Below, one piece after another: positions 38,164 to 47,559 of a stretch of DNA of 64,000 bases (its first letter is position 1; every line of letters begins with the position of its first letter). The notes under the pieces were generated by a model that did no database searches, had not been told where the DNA came from, and saw nothing but the letters and a program-made list of their open reading frames with translations. This stretch comes from G963667075 sp963667075 (GTDB taxonomy: Bacteria > Pseudomonadota > Alphaproteobacteria > Micavibrionales > Micavibrionaceae), in contig OY762938.1 in assembly GCA_963667075.1 (NCBI GenBank), forward strand, positions 868,001 through 932,000. Reading direction: 5' to 3'. A program made the position numbers and the translations under genes.

Positions 38164-39432
38164 ATGATTAACACTAATTCCCCCCTTTCTCAACAAGAAT
38201 TGGATGTTATAGCCAGACGGCATAAAGATTTTCAAGAAGGTCAGATGGGCGGCGCGCGCGCCAGCTTAAAATTCAAAAATCTCTCTGGCCTTGATTTTAA
38301 AAAAACTGATTTTTCCGGTGCCGACTTCACAGGCTCCATTCTGCGGTATGCGAATCTTTCAAAATGCATATTCTCTGGTGCCACTTTTTATGCCTGTGAC
38401 ATGCGGCACGCCAACCTTGAAGAGGCCGATTTTTCCCGCTGTGATTTCAGAGGGGCTTTCGTGGCAGGCGCCAATCTGACAGGTGCAGACCTTGGCTCCG
38501 CGGACCTCCGGGAAGGGTACATTCAAGAAGATAATAAGGCGCATCTTGAACGCGAGGACATCAGAGATGACGGGTCGGTACAAACCGTCTTCACAGGCGC
38601 ACGCATGATCGACACCAATCTCTCAAAAGCAAAAGCCGCCTCCGCCAACTTCTCTGATGCAGACATGACAGGTGTCATTATTAAAGACGCCGACCTTAGA
38701 AACAGCAATTTCAAAGGAGCAAACCTCACCGATGCAGACTTCACAGGCTGTGATCTGAGAAATGCTGATTTCAGAGATTCCGTCATGTCCGGCATGAAGA
38801 TGGAACATTCTGAAAAGAGTGGTCTCGACACTTCCGGGGCTCTTACCGCCAGCAATTCCGGTACAAAAATCGCAGAAACAGGGAAAAAACTGGAAGACTT
38901 TCTAAGAGAACATGCACAATGGATACAAACCAGCGGTAAAGAAGGGGCACAAATGAATATCAGTGACCTTGACGTGCGCGAGGTCCATCGTTTGCGCAAA
39001 TATCCGCTTATTGCCATTAAAGCTTCGGGCACAAAATTCCTGAATATGGACTTAAAAGACATCCAGATGCAGAGCTCCAGCCTTGAAGGGGCTGATTTTC
39101 GTGACTGTGATCTCTCCGGTGCAGATCTTAGAGGGTCAAGCTTCCATCATGCTCTTTTAACACGGGCCAATCTCTCCAATGCAAAGCTCGGCCCTTTGCA
39201 ATTCAAAGGAAAGAACGGGGAGCCGCCCACACTCAAGCCGGTCAATCTGACTAAAGCCGATCTCCGTTACGCTATTCTGGACAATGCAGACCTTAACAAA
39301 TCCATCCTGACAGATGCCGACATTTCCTTTGCCAGCGTGAAAGGGGCCTCCTTCAAAGAAGCTGCACTTTCGGGCATAATATTTAAAGGTGTAGACCTCG
39401 AAGAAGCGGTTGATCTCGATATACCAGAATAA
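38164..39432 (+). CDS. Pentapeptide-repeat protein
   Basis: A 422-residue protein of A(D/N)LxX-type repeats in three blocks: about 38-125, 140-218 and 300-415, separated by a charged linker (about 220-295). Typical units read GADFTGSILRYANLSK. These fold as right-handed quadrilateral beta-helices. The short N-terminal region (about 1-35) is helical with no signal peptide or membrane helix. The biochemical role is unknown; some members mimic DNA, but nothing here points to that. It is 76 bases after pgi and 17 before mutL. Confidence 0.85.
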   Translation: MINTNSPLSQQELDVIARRHKDFQEGQMGGARASLKFKNLSGLDFKKTDFSGADFTGSILRYANLSKCIFSGATFYACDMRHANLEEADFSRCDFRGAFVAGANLTGADLGSADLREGYIQEDNKAHLEREDIRDDGSVQTVFTGARMIDTNLSKAKAASANFSDADMTGVIIKDADLRNSNFKGANLTDADFTGCDLRNADFRDSVMSGMKMEHSEKSGLDTSGALTASNSGTKIAETGKKLEDFLREHAQWIQTSGKEGAQMNISDLDVREVHRLRKYPLIAIKASGTKFLNMDLKDIQMQSSSLEGADFRDCDLSGADLRGSSFHHALLTRANLSNAKLGPLQFKGKNGEPPTLKPVNLTKADLRYAILDNADLNKSILTDADISFASVKGASFKEAALSGIIFKGVDLEEAVDLDIPE

Positions 39433-39449
39433 CTTTCAGGTGGAGAACC

Positions 39450-41243
39450 ATGCGTATTCGTCATCTTCCAGAAACGCTCATTAATCAGATCGCCGCCGGC
39501 GAAGTGATTGAACGACCTGCGGCCGCCTTAAAGGAACTCATTGAAAATGCCATAGATGCAAAAGCCTCCCGTATTGAAATAGACATTAAAGACGGCGGGA
39601 AGAGCCTTATCCGTATCAAGGATAACGGCTGCGGCATGAGCAAAGAAGAACTCATAGCCGCCCTTGATCGCCATGCTACCTCTAAATTACCAGATTCAGA
39701 TCTACTGAACATCCATACACTGGGCTTTAGAGGAGAAGCCCTGCCTTCCATCGGGGCTGTCAGTCATCTTAAAATCGCCAGTTGTGAAAAAGCGCTGGAA
39801 GAAGGCTGGGAAATCAGCGTAAATGGCGGTGAAAAAGAAGAACCAATCCCTTGCGCCTGCACCAACGGCACCATTATAGAAGTCCGGGATCTTTTTTGCG
39901 CAACACCAGCCCGGCTAAAATTCCTGAAAAGTGACCGGGCAGAATACACAGCCATTAAAGACAGCGTTTCAAGACTTGCTATGGCCTTCCCGCACATCAC
40001 CTTTCAGCTCCGCCACAATGGCAAACAAGCCTTAAACCTGCCAGCCGGGCAAGGTGAGTTGTTCGAACAAAGACACCTCCGTCTTGGACAGGTTGTCGGC
40101 AAAGACTTCATTGACAATGCCGTGCCCCTTGATGGAGAAAGAGAAACCCTTTCCCTTAAAGGCTACGCCGGCCTGCCAACCCTTGACAACAGAACAGCCG
40201 CCAAACAGTTCCTGTTCGTTAATGGCCGTCCGGTTAAAGACAAGCTCCTTAATGGTGCTCTACGCGCTGCCTATGCCGATGTACTGGCCAGAGACCGTTA
40301 TCCTGCGGCCGTTTTGTTCGTGGACATCCCGACAAATGAAGTCGATGTTAACGTTCATCCGGCAAAAGCAGAAGTCCGGTTCAAAGATCCAGGTCTTGTC
40401 AGGGGCCTTATCATCAGCACCATCAAACATGCTTTGTTAGAACAGGGACATCAAACATCGAAGACCGTATCCTTACAAGCACTCGGTTCTTTCCATTCTG
40501 GAAAAACGCATACCAGCGCATACAACTATCAACACAGCTACACACGTCCTTCAACCCGTGTCGCAGAACAAAGCCTACAGTCTTTTGCCCCCTTTACCGA
40601 ACAAGCGGTTTCCGCCCGCGCAGAAACGCCAGACGAACAGCCTGCGCTTGAGGACCTTGCTGCACCACTTGGTGCAGCTCGCGCACAAATTCATGAAAAT
40701 TATATTATCGCGCAAACAGAGCAGGGGATCGTTATCGTAGACCAGCATGCCGCGCATGAACGCCTGACCTATGAGCGGTTAAAAAAGCAAAGAGCACAAA
40801 AAGACATAGAGAGACAGGCTCTTCTTGTCCCTGAAATTATTTCACTCGACGAAGATCACGCTGCGCTTCTTCTAGCCGAAGCCGATACGCTAAAAAAACT
40901 GGGGCTGGAAATTGACTCCTTTGGCCCGGGTTCTGTGTCTGTACAAGCCGTTCCGGCCATATTAGGGCACAAAATCAATGCCGCACAGCTTGTCAAAGAC
41001 ATCGTTCAGGAACTGGAAGAAGAAGGCCGTTCCTCTGTTTTGGAAGAAAAAATAAATACCGTATTGTCTACGATGGCCTGCCACGGCTCTGTGCGCTCAG
41101 GCCGGCGTTTGACAGCAGATGAAATGAACAACCTGCTGCGCGAAATGGAAAATACCCCGCTCTCCGGTCAGTGCAATCATGGCCGGCCTACCTATGTGGA
41201 ACTATCTTTGAATGACATAGAAAAACTGTTTGGAAGGCATTAA
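39450..41243 (+). CDS. mutL: MutL, DNA mismatch repair protein with endonuclease motif
   Basis: A 597-residue GHKL ATPase: IAAGEVIERPAAALKELIENAIDA, DNGCGM and TLGFRGEALPSI mark the N-terminal ATP-binding domain; the C-terminal dimerisation domain begins near residue 410. It contains DQHAAHERLTYE starting at Asp431, which fits the DQHA(X)2E(X)4E endonuclease motif, and ends near CNHGRPT. It should therefore nick DNA itself, as in bacteria that lack MutH. An ATG with AGGTGG upstream marks the start. Confidence 0.95.
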   Translation: MRIRHLPETLINQIAAGEVIERPAAALKELIENAIDAKASRIEIDIKDGGKSLIRIKDNGCGMSKEELIAALDRHATSKLPDSDLLNIHTLGFRGEALPSIGAVSHLKIASCEKALEEGWEISVNGGEKEEPIPCACTNGTIIEVRDLFCATPARLKFLKSDRAEYTAIKDSVSRLAMAFPHITFQLRHNGKQALNLPAGQGELFEQRHLRLGQVVGKDFIDNAVPLDGERETLSLKGYAGLPTLDNRTAAKQFLFVNGRPVKDKLLNGALRAAYADVLARDRYPAAVLFVDIPTNEVDVNVHPAKAEVRFKDPGLVRGLIISTIKHALLEQGHQTSKTVSLQALGSFHSGKTHTSAYNYQHSYTRPSTRVAEQSLQSFAPFTEQAVSARAETPDEQPALEDLAAPLGAARAQIHENYIIAQTEQGIVIVDQHAAHERLTYERLKKQRAQKDIERQALLVPEIISLDEDHAALLLAEADTLKKLGLEIDSFGPGSVSVQAVPAILGHKINAAQLVKDIVQELEEEGRSSVLEEKINTVLSTMACHGSVRSGRRLTADEMNNLLREMENTPLSGQCNHGRPTYVELSLNDIEKLFGRH

Positions 41244-41245
41244 CC

Positions 41246-41776
41246 GTGGAAACAAAATCAAAAAGTCAGGAACAGAAAAAAATCACAGCCCTGTATATGG
41301 GATTCACGCTTGTTATAGGTGCACAATTGGTCCCTGCGCCGATTGTGCAGATCACAGCCCTTATTATGATGCTCGTTTTCCTCACATTTCTGTATTCTTT
41401 CCGAAGAAAGAGTGAGGCTGGCTCCCTTACCCACAATCACACGGATTACCTCATCCGTACATTCTGGATCGCCTCTCTCTTCATGAGTATAGCCCTTATC
41501 CTATTTTGTATGGCCGTCTGGCAATATGGCGACCACACGCCTTTTCTTCATTTTATCGACCACCTGCAATCGGGGCTCTACACAAGTGAACAAGCCATAG
41601 AAGAAGCCTATAATCAAATGATAGCTGACTATTTCAGGCAAAACAAATACCTGCTCATAAGCGCAGGCGCACCAACCGTTGGTTCTTCACTCATCTATTT
41701 ATTTTATAGATTAATAAAAGGCTTTTTGTGCATCAAAAAAAACACCCCCGTAGAACAGGTAAAAAGCTGGTTTTAA
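41246..41776 (+). CDS. Membrane protein of unknown function
   Basis: A 176-residue protein with a GTG start three bases after mutL and GGAAGG just upstream. Four hydrophobic segments (about 16-30, 32-48, 68-90 and 130-155) are joined by charged loops; layout recalls DUF4870/Tic20-like proteins but this is a weak impression. It ends 25 bases before the convergent methyltransferase. Confidence 0.6.
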   Translation: METKSKSQEQKKITALYMGFTLVIGAQLVPAPIVQITALIMMLVFLTFLYSFRRKSEAGSLTHNHTDYLIRTFWIASLFMSIALILFCMAVWQYGDHTPFLHFIDHLQSGLYTSEQAIEEAYNQMIADYFRQNKYLLISAGAPTVGSSLIYLFYRLIKGFLCIKKNTPVEQVKSWF

Positions 41777-41801
41777 CGTACCGAGAGCAAACGCAGCATA
41801 A

Positions 41802-42434
41802 TTACCATCTCTGGATCTTTTTTTGCAGGACGAACTCTACGACAACGCCTTTGCCCTGATGATCAGGGCCCTCTTTGAGATCCAGCAAACGTTCTTCAAG
41901 CAAGAGCGGTTTCATATCAAAGAAGCTGTCTTCTATTTCATCCATATCATAGAGCCAGCCGTCATCCTTTGGGCCACCGGACGCAAATTCCAGTTGGTTT
42001 TTTTGAAAAACCTGCCCCACAAGCATCCCATTGTCCTTTAGACAGGCGCAGATGTTTCTATGAAGGCGCGCCTTGTTGTCAGAGGACACATGAAGAAAAA
42101 CCCAGATCACATAATCAAAGGCACCCGCCGGCCATACCCAGCGATTTACATCCACGCATAACGTATTAATCTCAACACGGCTCTCTGCTGCAAGTTTTTC
42201 CGCTTTTTCAAGGGCTATACGGGAAAAGTCCACACACGTGACTTCCATACCAAGCGTTGCCAAAAATACAGCATTACGTCCTTCACCAGCCCCAATACAT
42301 AAGACTTTTTTTCCTGCCTGAAAAATATTTGCGCGCTCAATTAAAAAGCCATTAGGATCCTTGCCAAAGATGTAATCATCCCGGCTAAAGCGTTTATTCC
42401 ACCTCATCACATCGCTCGTGAAATCGTCGACCAT
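41802..42434 (-). CDS. Class I SAM-dependent methyltransferase
   Basis: I choose the ATG at 42434, preceded by GAAGGG, rather than the one at 42455 that runs into atp12. The 210-residue product has motif I VLCIGAGEGRNAVFLATLG, the acidic loop VTCVDFSRIALEKAE, and an N-terminus (RFSRDDYIFGKDPNGFL) like the TehB/thiopurine-type methyltransferases. The substrate is unknown. It closes the long minus-strand cluster that begins near 50.3 kb. Confidence 0.8.
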   Translation of the reverse strand: MVDDFTSDVMRWNKRFSRDDYIFGKDPNGFLIERANIFQAGKKVLCIGAGEGRNAVFLATLGMEVTCVDFSRIALEKAEKLAAESRVEINTLCVDVNRWVWPAGAFDYVIWVFLHVSSDNKARLHRNICACLKDNGMLVGQVFQKNQLEFASGGPKDDGWLYDMDEIEDSFFDMKPLLLEERLLDLKEGPDHQGKGVVVEFVLQKKIQRW

Positions 42435-42444
42435 TCTTTTCCCT

Positions 42445-43155
42445 TCAATCATCAAAACATGTCAAAAAAGTTTTTGCTGCTTTCAATGCCTGTCTTGTTG
42501 CAGCTTCTCTCCTTTCCTGATGCGGTGCCTTACCATGTTTCTCTTCATTATAGATTTCAGAACGGTAATCTTCTTCAACCACGGACGCCTTATAAACCTC
42601 TTCCGATGAGGCCACTCCTTTAACAAAAGCCAGTGTCAGGACCAGAGACCCGCTCTCGGATACTATTATTTGTAATATTGTAAACCGGTAAATATCCAAA
42701 GAATCAAGAAACACCTTAACTAAGTCTATCGCTTTTGGCACTTGTGTTAAAGCCTGCAAAGAGGTCGTTGTCAAAAGTCCCACACCAAACGCTTCCTCAA
42801 ACCATGACAACCATGGATCCCAGGTTTCTCTTTGGCGTGCGCCTATAGCGGCAGGTTCCTCAGCGCGGTAACACAAAAGATCTGTATGCAGATAAGCTAT
42901 CACGCTTTTTGTAATCGATTCCCTTTGCGCTTGAGTCGTATCTATAGCCGTTGTCAAGAATTGGGTTACAGGCATATTATCCGGCACAATATCCTCTTCC
43001 TGCGCAGCCCATTCTGCCATAACGGATTCTGCCAGCCTCTTATTCGGGCAACGCAAGGTTTTTCCTCCTTGCGTTTTCATGGCACGTCCATCAAGGTGAA
43101 CCGTATATTGCTCTCCCTCTTTTTCTATGGAGACCATTTTATAAAAACGTTTCAT
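42445..43155 (-). CDS. ATP12-family F1-ATPase assembly chaperone
   Basis: A 236-residue protein starting MKRFYKMVSI with YTVHLDGRAMKTQGGKTL (about 17-34), MAEWAAQEEDIVPDNMPVTQF and AYLHTDLLCYRAEEP, all ATP12 hallmarks. ATP12 binds F1 alpha in mitochondria, and among bacteria the family is mainly alphaproteobacterial. The ATG overlaps the stop of the AsmA-like gene by one base. Atp12 next to a pseudouridine synthase and crcB is a typical alphaproteobacterial order. Confidence 0.9.
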   Translation of the reverse strand: MKRFYKMVSIEKEGEQYTVHLDGRAMKTQGGKTLRCPNKRLAESVMAEWAAQEEDIVPDNMPVTQFLTTAIDTTQAQRESITKSVIAYLHTDLLCYRAEEPAAIGARQRETWDPWLSWFEEAFGVGLLTTTSLQALTQVPKAIDLVKVFLDSLDIYRFTILQIIVSESGSLVLTLAFVKGVASSEEVYKASVVEEDYRSEIYNEEKHGKAPHQERREAATRQALKAAKTFLTCFDD

Positions 43156-44888
43156 TACTTATTTTCTTCAGATTGCGTTTGAATAAATTGACGGCAGGGA
43201 TGGTTTTCAGCCAACCCCAAATCCGTTAAAGACAACACCAAAAAAGCCGGATTAACAGCGCCGAGCAACAAGCCGCCAACTTTCTTTCCCAAAGACAGCG
43301 TATCAGGTCTCACGGAGATATTGTCAAAAGGCCCTTTAATACGCACAGCCGTAGAAACATCGAACAAAGCCGGGTTTTTTGAATCCGGTGACAATTTGAT
43401 GTTTATGTGTTCCTTTGGAAAATCAATTGAGCCTCCGCCTTGCAGCACAACTCTCTTTGTATCCATGAACAAGGTATCCGACGTAGCGACCCCTTTCTCC
43501 AGTGTAAAATCTGCAATCGCGCAATTCAGCACAGTTTCTGATTCCGGATCAAGATCAGGCAAAATGACATTAAACAGACTGGCCCCCCAACTGTTCACAA
43601 GTGCTGCAGACGTCCAGTGCCCTTCACCGGCCACAAGACTGGCCCGTCCTTTCAGATCACCAAGAATGGCCTGATAGCTATTACCGGTCCCTTCGAGTTT
43701 AACCAGAATATCCGCTTTGGCTGACACTTCTTCCTGCCCAAACAATTGCTTTTGGAAAGCACCAAAATCCCAGTTTTTTACCGTCAGATCTGCCGTTAAT
43801 TGTGCAGGTTTCTCTTTTGTCTTTAATGAAACAAAACCGCTTAAAGCTCCGGTATTCAGATTCCCATTTATCGGTTTAACCATCAAATCCCCTGCTTTTA
43901 AAACAACAGGCAAGGTCGCATGACCCAAGACCTTACCATTATATTGCAGTGATTTTATATCTACCTTTAAATCAAGATCAGACAATGAGAGATCTATAGA
44001 CTCTCCCTCCTTTTTTTCTCCAAAAGACAACGTATCACTCAAGAGTGATACTACTTTATCTATAGCGGGCTTATCGGCTATATCAAAAGGCGCGGCCTCA
44101 AGCCCTCCCTTAATGATATCACTGCTTGTGTCCAGCTCTACCTTGAACCGGCTTTGTCCGATTTTAACCTCGGCGTCAAGGCTGGTTCCGGTTTTTTTAA
44201 ACGCGCCTGTAAGTAAGGTTTCATCCGTGGCAAGCTTTACATCCTGAAAATCCAACATACCATCACGCGAGATAGACAGATTCCCGGCTACTTCCAACTT
44301 ATCTAAATCAACTTTAAAAGCTGTGCTATCAGGAAAAAGATAGCCCTCTTCCTTCTTTTCCAGCGCAATATCAACCTTAAACGGCTTGCCACCATACGTG
44401 CCAACACCCTTTAAGAAGCCTTTCCCCAGCCTGACGTCAGCCTTTTCGTCTTCAGGCTCTATGGCCAGTGTGGTAATTTTCAACCGCTGCGGCCCCAAAT
44501 AGCCAGGTCTTGTGTTCAGGCCTTCTATCAGGAGCGCCTGAATTATTTTTTTTCCAAAAAGAAAATGCCAGAAATTGTACTGAAAACTAAAATTATCTAT
44601 CTGCGCCCGCTGTTTTTCTCCTCCGCGCTCATAAAATTTTATATCCTGCGCTTTAAAGGAAATCACGGGAAAGAACTGCAGCTCTTCAAGCGTGGCAATC
44701 TCGGCCCGCACCCCAAACATATCCGATAAAGCCTGCTCCATACCAGATTTGTGTATCTCTCCTGTGCCAGAGAGCATGCTCATGCCACCAAGAAAAATGA
44801 CCATCAAAACAATCAAAACAACCAGAATCCGCAAAACCCAGCTTGTAAGTCTGCCGTATAATGTCTTTTTCTTTTTTTCTTTAGTCAC
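43155..44888 (-). CDS. AsmA-family envelope protein
   Basis: A 577-residue protein with a Lys-rich N-terminus and one membrane helix (about 18-38), followed by a large periplasmic beta-rich region. The C-terminal AsmA pattern is visible: ADFTLEKGVATSDTLFMDTKRVVLQGGGSIDFPKE. The AsmA group includes proteins proposed to move phospholipids or assist outer-membrane assembly. The start overlaps the end of the pseudouridine synthase gene by eight bases. Confidence 0.8.
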   Translation of the reverse strand: MTKEKKKKTLYGRLTSWVLRILVVLIVLMVIFLGGMSMLSGTGEIHKSGMEQALSDMFGVRAEIATLEELQFFPVISFKAQDIKFYERGGEKQRAQIDNFSFQYNFWHFLFGKKIIQALLIEGLNTRPGYLGPQRLKITTLAIEPEDEKADVRLGKGFLKGVGTYGGKPFKVDIALEKKEEGYLFPDSTAFKVDLDKLEVAGNLSISRDGMLDFQDVKLATDETLLTGAFKKTGTSLDAEVKIGQSRFKVELDTSSDIIKGGLEAAPFDIADKPAIDKVVSLLSDTLSFGEKKEGESIDLSLSDLDLKVDIKSLQYNGKVLGHATLPVVLKAGDLMVKPINGNLNTGALSGFVSLKTKEKPAQLTADLTVKNWDFGAFQKQLFGQEEVSAKADILVKLEGTGNSYQAILGDLKGRASLVAGEGHWTSAALVNSWGASLFNVILPDLDPESETVLNCAIADFTLEKGVATSDTLFMDTKRVVLQGGGSIDFPKEHINIKLSPDSKNPALFDVSTAVRIKGPFDNISVRPDTLSLGKKVGGLLLGAVNPAFLVLSLTDLGLAENHPCRQFIQTQSEENK

Positions 44889-45861
44889 GATCTGCCTCCT
44901 CGAAGAGGTCTTCGTCCCACTCGTTGAAGTTAAAAGACTCCCAGGTCCTTCTCAAATCCTCTGGAACAGGAGCAACAACTTCGATCATACGCCTGTTTGA
45001 GGGATGAGGAAACATAATCCGGTAAGCATGTAAATGCAGCCTGTTTGACAGATCAAAGGCTTCAAATGGTTCTTTATCGTAACCGTATTTACCATCACCC
45101 AGAATCGGCCAGCCAGCCAGCTCCGCATGCACCCGTATCTGATGCGTCCGGCCCGTCAAAGGCCAGAAAGCAACAAGCGCCACGCGCTTTCCGACACGCT
45201 CCAATACACGGAAAAGCGTGCGGGCTTTTTTGCCCTCGTCCTCATCAACAATCATTCGTTCTTTACCTGCCCCGCCTGCTTTACGCAACGCAGCCCTAAT
45301 TTCGCCTCTATCCCGTTCCGGCACAGGCGAGACAACCGCCAGATATGTTTTCTTTATCTGCCTTGTTTTAAACGCTTCGCCCAATTTTCTTGCAGCACCA
45401 GCAGAGCGCGCCAACAGCAAAACACCGGATGTGTCTTTATCGAGCCGATGGACCAGACGGGGCTTCACGCCCTCACCATTTACGAACGCGGCAAGAAGTC
45501 TGTCAACATGCTGCGTTTGCCCTGTCCCACCTTGTGTTGCCATACCAGACGGCTTGTTCAGGACCAGCGTTTGATCATCCTCATACACAACTAAAGACTT
45601 TGCCAAAGCAATCTCTTCCTGCGAGAGCGGTTTTTCCTTTCGCTCTTTTATATCAATATGGAAAGGCGGAATACGAATCTCCTGCCCTTCTTGCAAACGT
45701 GTATCGGTTTTTGCGCGTTTACCATCCACGCGAACTTGTCCTTTGCGCATCAATTTTTGTGCAAGCCCGTATGGAAGATCCGGCACATGTTTTTTAAGAA
45801 AACGATCCAGACGCTGTCCGTCATCATCGGCTGAAACAGTTATATGTGCAACACCGCTCAC
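44881..45861 (-). CDS. RluA-family 23S rRNA pseudouridine synthase (RluC-like)
   Basis: A 326-residue enzyme with an S4 RNA-binding domain (about 15-70) and the catalytic motif LVHRLDKDTSGVLLL with Asp141. LTGRTHQIRVHAELAGWPILGDGKYG is another family signature. The S4 domain and length fit RluC, which modifies 23S rRNA, but RluD cannot be excluded. It overlaps crcB by four bases. Confidence 0.88.
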   Translation of the reverse strand: MSGVAHITVSADDDGQRLDRFLKKHVPDLPYGLAQKLMRKGQVRVDGKRAKTDTRLQEGQEIRIPPFHIDIKERKEKPLSQEEIALAKSLVVYEDDQTLVLNKPSGMATQGGTGQTQHVDRLLAAFVNGEGVKPRLVHRLDKDTSGVLLLARSAGAARKLGEAFKTRQIKKTYLAVVSPVPERDRGEIRAALRKAGGAGKERMIVDEDEGKKARTLFRVLERVGKRVALVAFWPLTGRTHQIRVHAELAGWPILGDGKYGYDKEPFEAFDLSNRLHLHAYRIMFPHPSNRRMIEVVAPVPEDLRRTWESFNFNEWDEDLFEEADRD

Positions 45862-46235
45862 GCTACGATCCCCCGTACGATATATTGTCCTGTAACCAGC
45901 GCCACAATAGACACCACAACAGATCCAGCGACATAAAATAAAGTCATGTAATAGTCTCCCCGCTCATAGAGCATCACACTTTCCAGAGAAAAGGTTGAAA
46001 ATGTTGTAAAAGCCCCAAGCAAGCCCGTCGTCAAAAAAACCTTAACCGCCTGAGGCGGATCAAAGACATGCGCAAAATAAGCCACCAGTGCCCCCATGAT
46101 AAAAGAACCCAGAATATTGCACGTCATAACGCCCCACGGAAATCCCCCTGGAACCGTTGATATGACACGGGTCAAAAAGTGCCGCAACACAGCACCGACA
46201 GCCCCTCCGGCTGCTATAGCAAATAGACTGTTCAC
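45858..46235 (-). CDS. crcB: CrcB, fluoride ion channel
   Basis: A 125-residue four-helix membrane protein with a GTG start that overlaps the rarA stop by four bases (GTGA). GGAVGAVLRHFLTR, GTxxxNxxGSFxxG as MTCNILGSFIMGALV, and GLLGAFTTFSTFS are the family signatures. CrcB works as a dual-topology dimer exporting fluoride. No fluoride riboswitch is possible here because the upstream gene is contiguous. Confidence 0.93.
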   Translation of the reverse strand: MNSLFAIAAGGAVGAVLRHFLTRVISTVPGGFPWGVMTCNILGSFIMGALVAYFAHVFDPPQAVKVFLTTGLLGAFTTFSTFSLESVMLYERGDYYMTLFYVAGSVVVSIVALVTGQYIVRGIVA

Positions 46236-47551
46236 AATACCTTATTTGCTCTTAATTTGGTCCAATAGTCCAGCCGTTTTTTTATTTCGCGCTCAAAACC
46301 ACGTTCTATCGGGTGGTAAAATTCTGTGCGTTCCATTTCTTCAGGAAAATAGTCCTGTCCTGAAAAACCTTCCTTCGTATCATGGTCATATTGATACCCC
46401 GTACCATAGCCCTGTTCCTTCATAAGCTTCGTCGGCGCATTTAAAATATGAGCCGGCGGCATGAGGGAGCCTGTTTCTTTTGCGACTTTACGAACCGCAT
46501 TATACGCCGAATACACCGCATTTGATTTAGGCGCGGTTGCTACATAAACAAGGGCCTGCGCGAGGGCCAGTTCTCCTTCAGGACTCCCCAGACGCTCATA
46601 GGCTTTCCATGCTGCTGTACATTGCGGCAGAGCCTGCGGGTCTGCCAGACCGATATCCTCCACCGCCATTCTGGTCAAACGCCGGGCAATAAAGCGCGGG
46701 TCTTCACCGCCTGCGAGCATACGGGCAAACCAATAGAGTGCCGCATCCGGGTCAGAGCCACGAATCGATTTATGCAAGGCACTAATCAGATTATAGTGCC
46801 CATCATCGCTTTTATCATAGAGCGGTGCCCTGCGGTTAACAAGTGCCATAAGACCAGCCGTATCAAGGGCGTTATCGCTTTCCTTATGCTGCGCTAAAAC
46901 CTGCTCTGCCATAGCCAGCGCATAACGACCATCACCATCTGCCATGGCTTTCAGACTGGTTCGCGCATCATCTGTTACAGGGAGCAGAGCCCCCATTTCT
47001 TCCTCCGCCCGGGCGATAAGCATCTCCAGCGATTTATCATCCAGCCTTTTGAGCACAAAGACCTGCGCCCGAGACAGCAAAGCCGCATTCAACTCAAAAG
47101 ACGGATTCTCGGTTGTTGCACCAATGAGCGTCACCGTCCCATCTTCAACAACCGGCAAAAAGGCGTCTTGCTGCGCTTTGTTAAAACGGTGGATTTCATC
47201 AACAAACAACAGCGTACCCTGCCCGTTTTTCTTTCGCAAACGTGCAGAGTCAAACACCTGCCGCAATTCCTTAACGCCTGAGAAAATGGCCGACAAGGCC
47301 TCAAAGTGCATATCGGTATGCGCCGCCAGAATACGCGCTAATGTCGTCTTGCCACAGCCCGGCGGCCCCCACAAAATCATGGACAATATGCGGTTACCTG
47401 CCACCATACGGCCAATCGGTTTATCACCCGCAATCAAATGATCCTGCCCGACAATGTCCTCCAGCTTGTGAGGGCGCAATCGGTCAGGTAAAGGACGCAG
47501 CTTTTCTGCCTGCCTGCCATCGGGTTCTTCATGTTGAAAAAGATCTGACAT
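46232..47551 (-). CDS. rarA: RarA/MgsA, replication-associated recombination AAA+ ATPase
   Basis: A 439-residue AAA+ protein: PLPDRLRPHKLEDIVGQDHL, Walker A WGPPGCGKTTLAR, Walker B LLFVDEIHRFNKAQQDAFLP, sensor GATTENPSFELN, and the C-terminal RarA region (YQYDHDTKEGFSGQDYFPE). RarA tetramers act at stalled forks and single-strand ends. It lies eight bases after the protease gene. Confidence 0.94.
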   Translation of the reverse strand: MSDLFQHEEPDGRQAEKLRPLPDRLRPHKLEDIVGQDHLIAGDKPIGRMVAGNRILSMILWGPPGCGKTTLARILAAHTDMHFEALSAIFSGVKELRQVFDSARLRKKNGQGTLLFVDEIHRFNKAQQDAFLPVVEDGTVTLIGATTENPSFELNAALLSRAQVFVLKRLDDKSLEMLIARAEEEMGALLPVTDDARTSLKAMADGDGRYALAMAEQVLAQHKESDNALDTAGLMALVNRRAPLYDKSDDGHYNLISALHKSIRGSDPDAALYWFARMLAGGEDPRFIARRLTRMAVEDIGLADPQALPQCTAAWKAYERLGSPEGELALAQALVYVATAPKSNAVYSAYNAVRKVAKETGSLMPPAHILNAPTKLMKEQGYGTGYQYDHDTKEGFSGQDYFPEEMERTEFYHPIERGFEREIKKRLDYWTKLRANKVL

Positions 47552-47559
47552 AATATTCG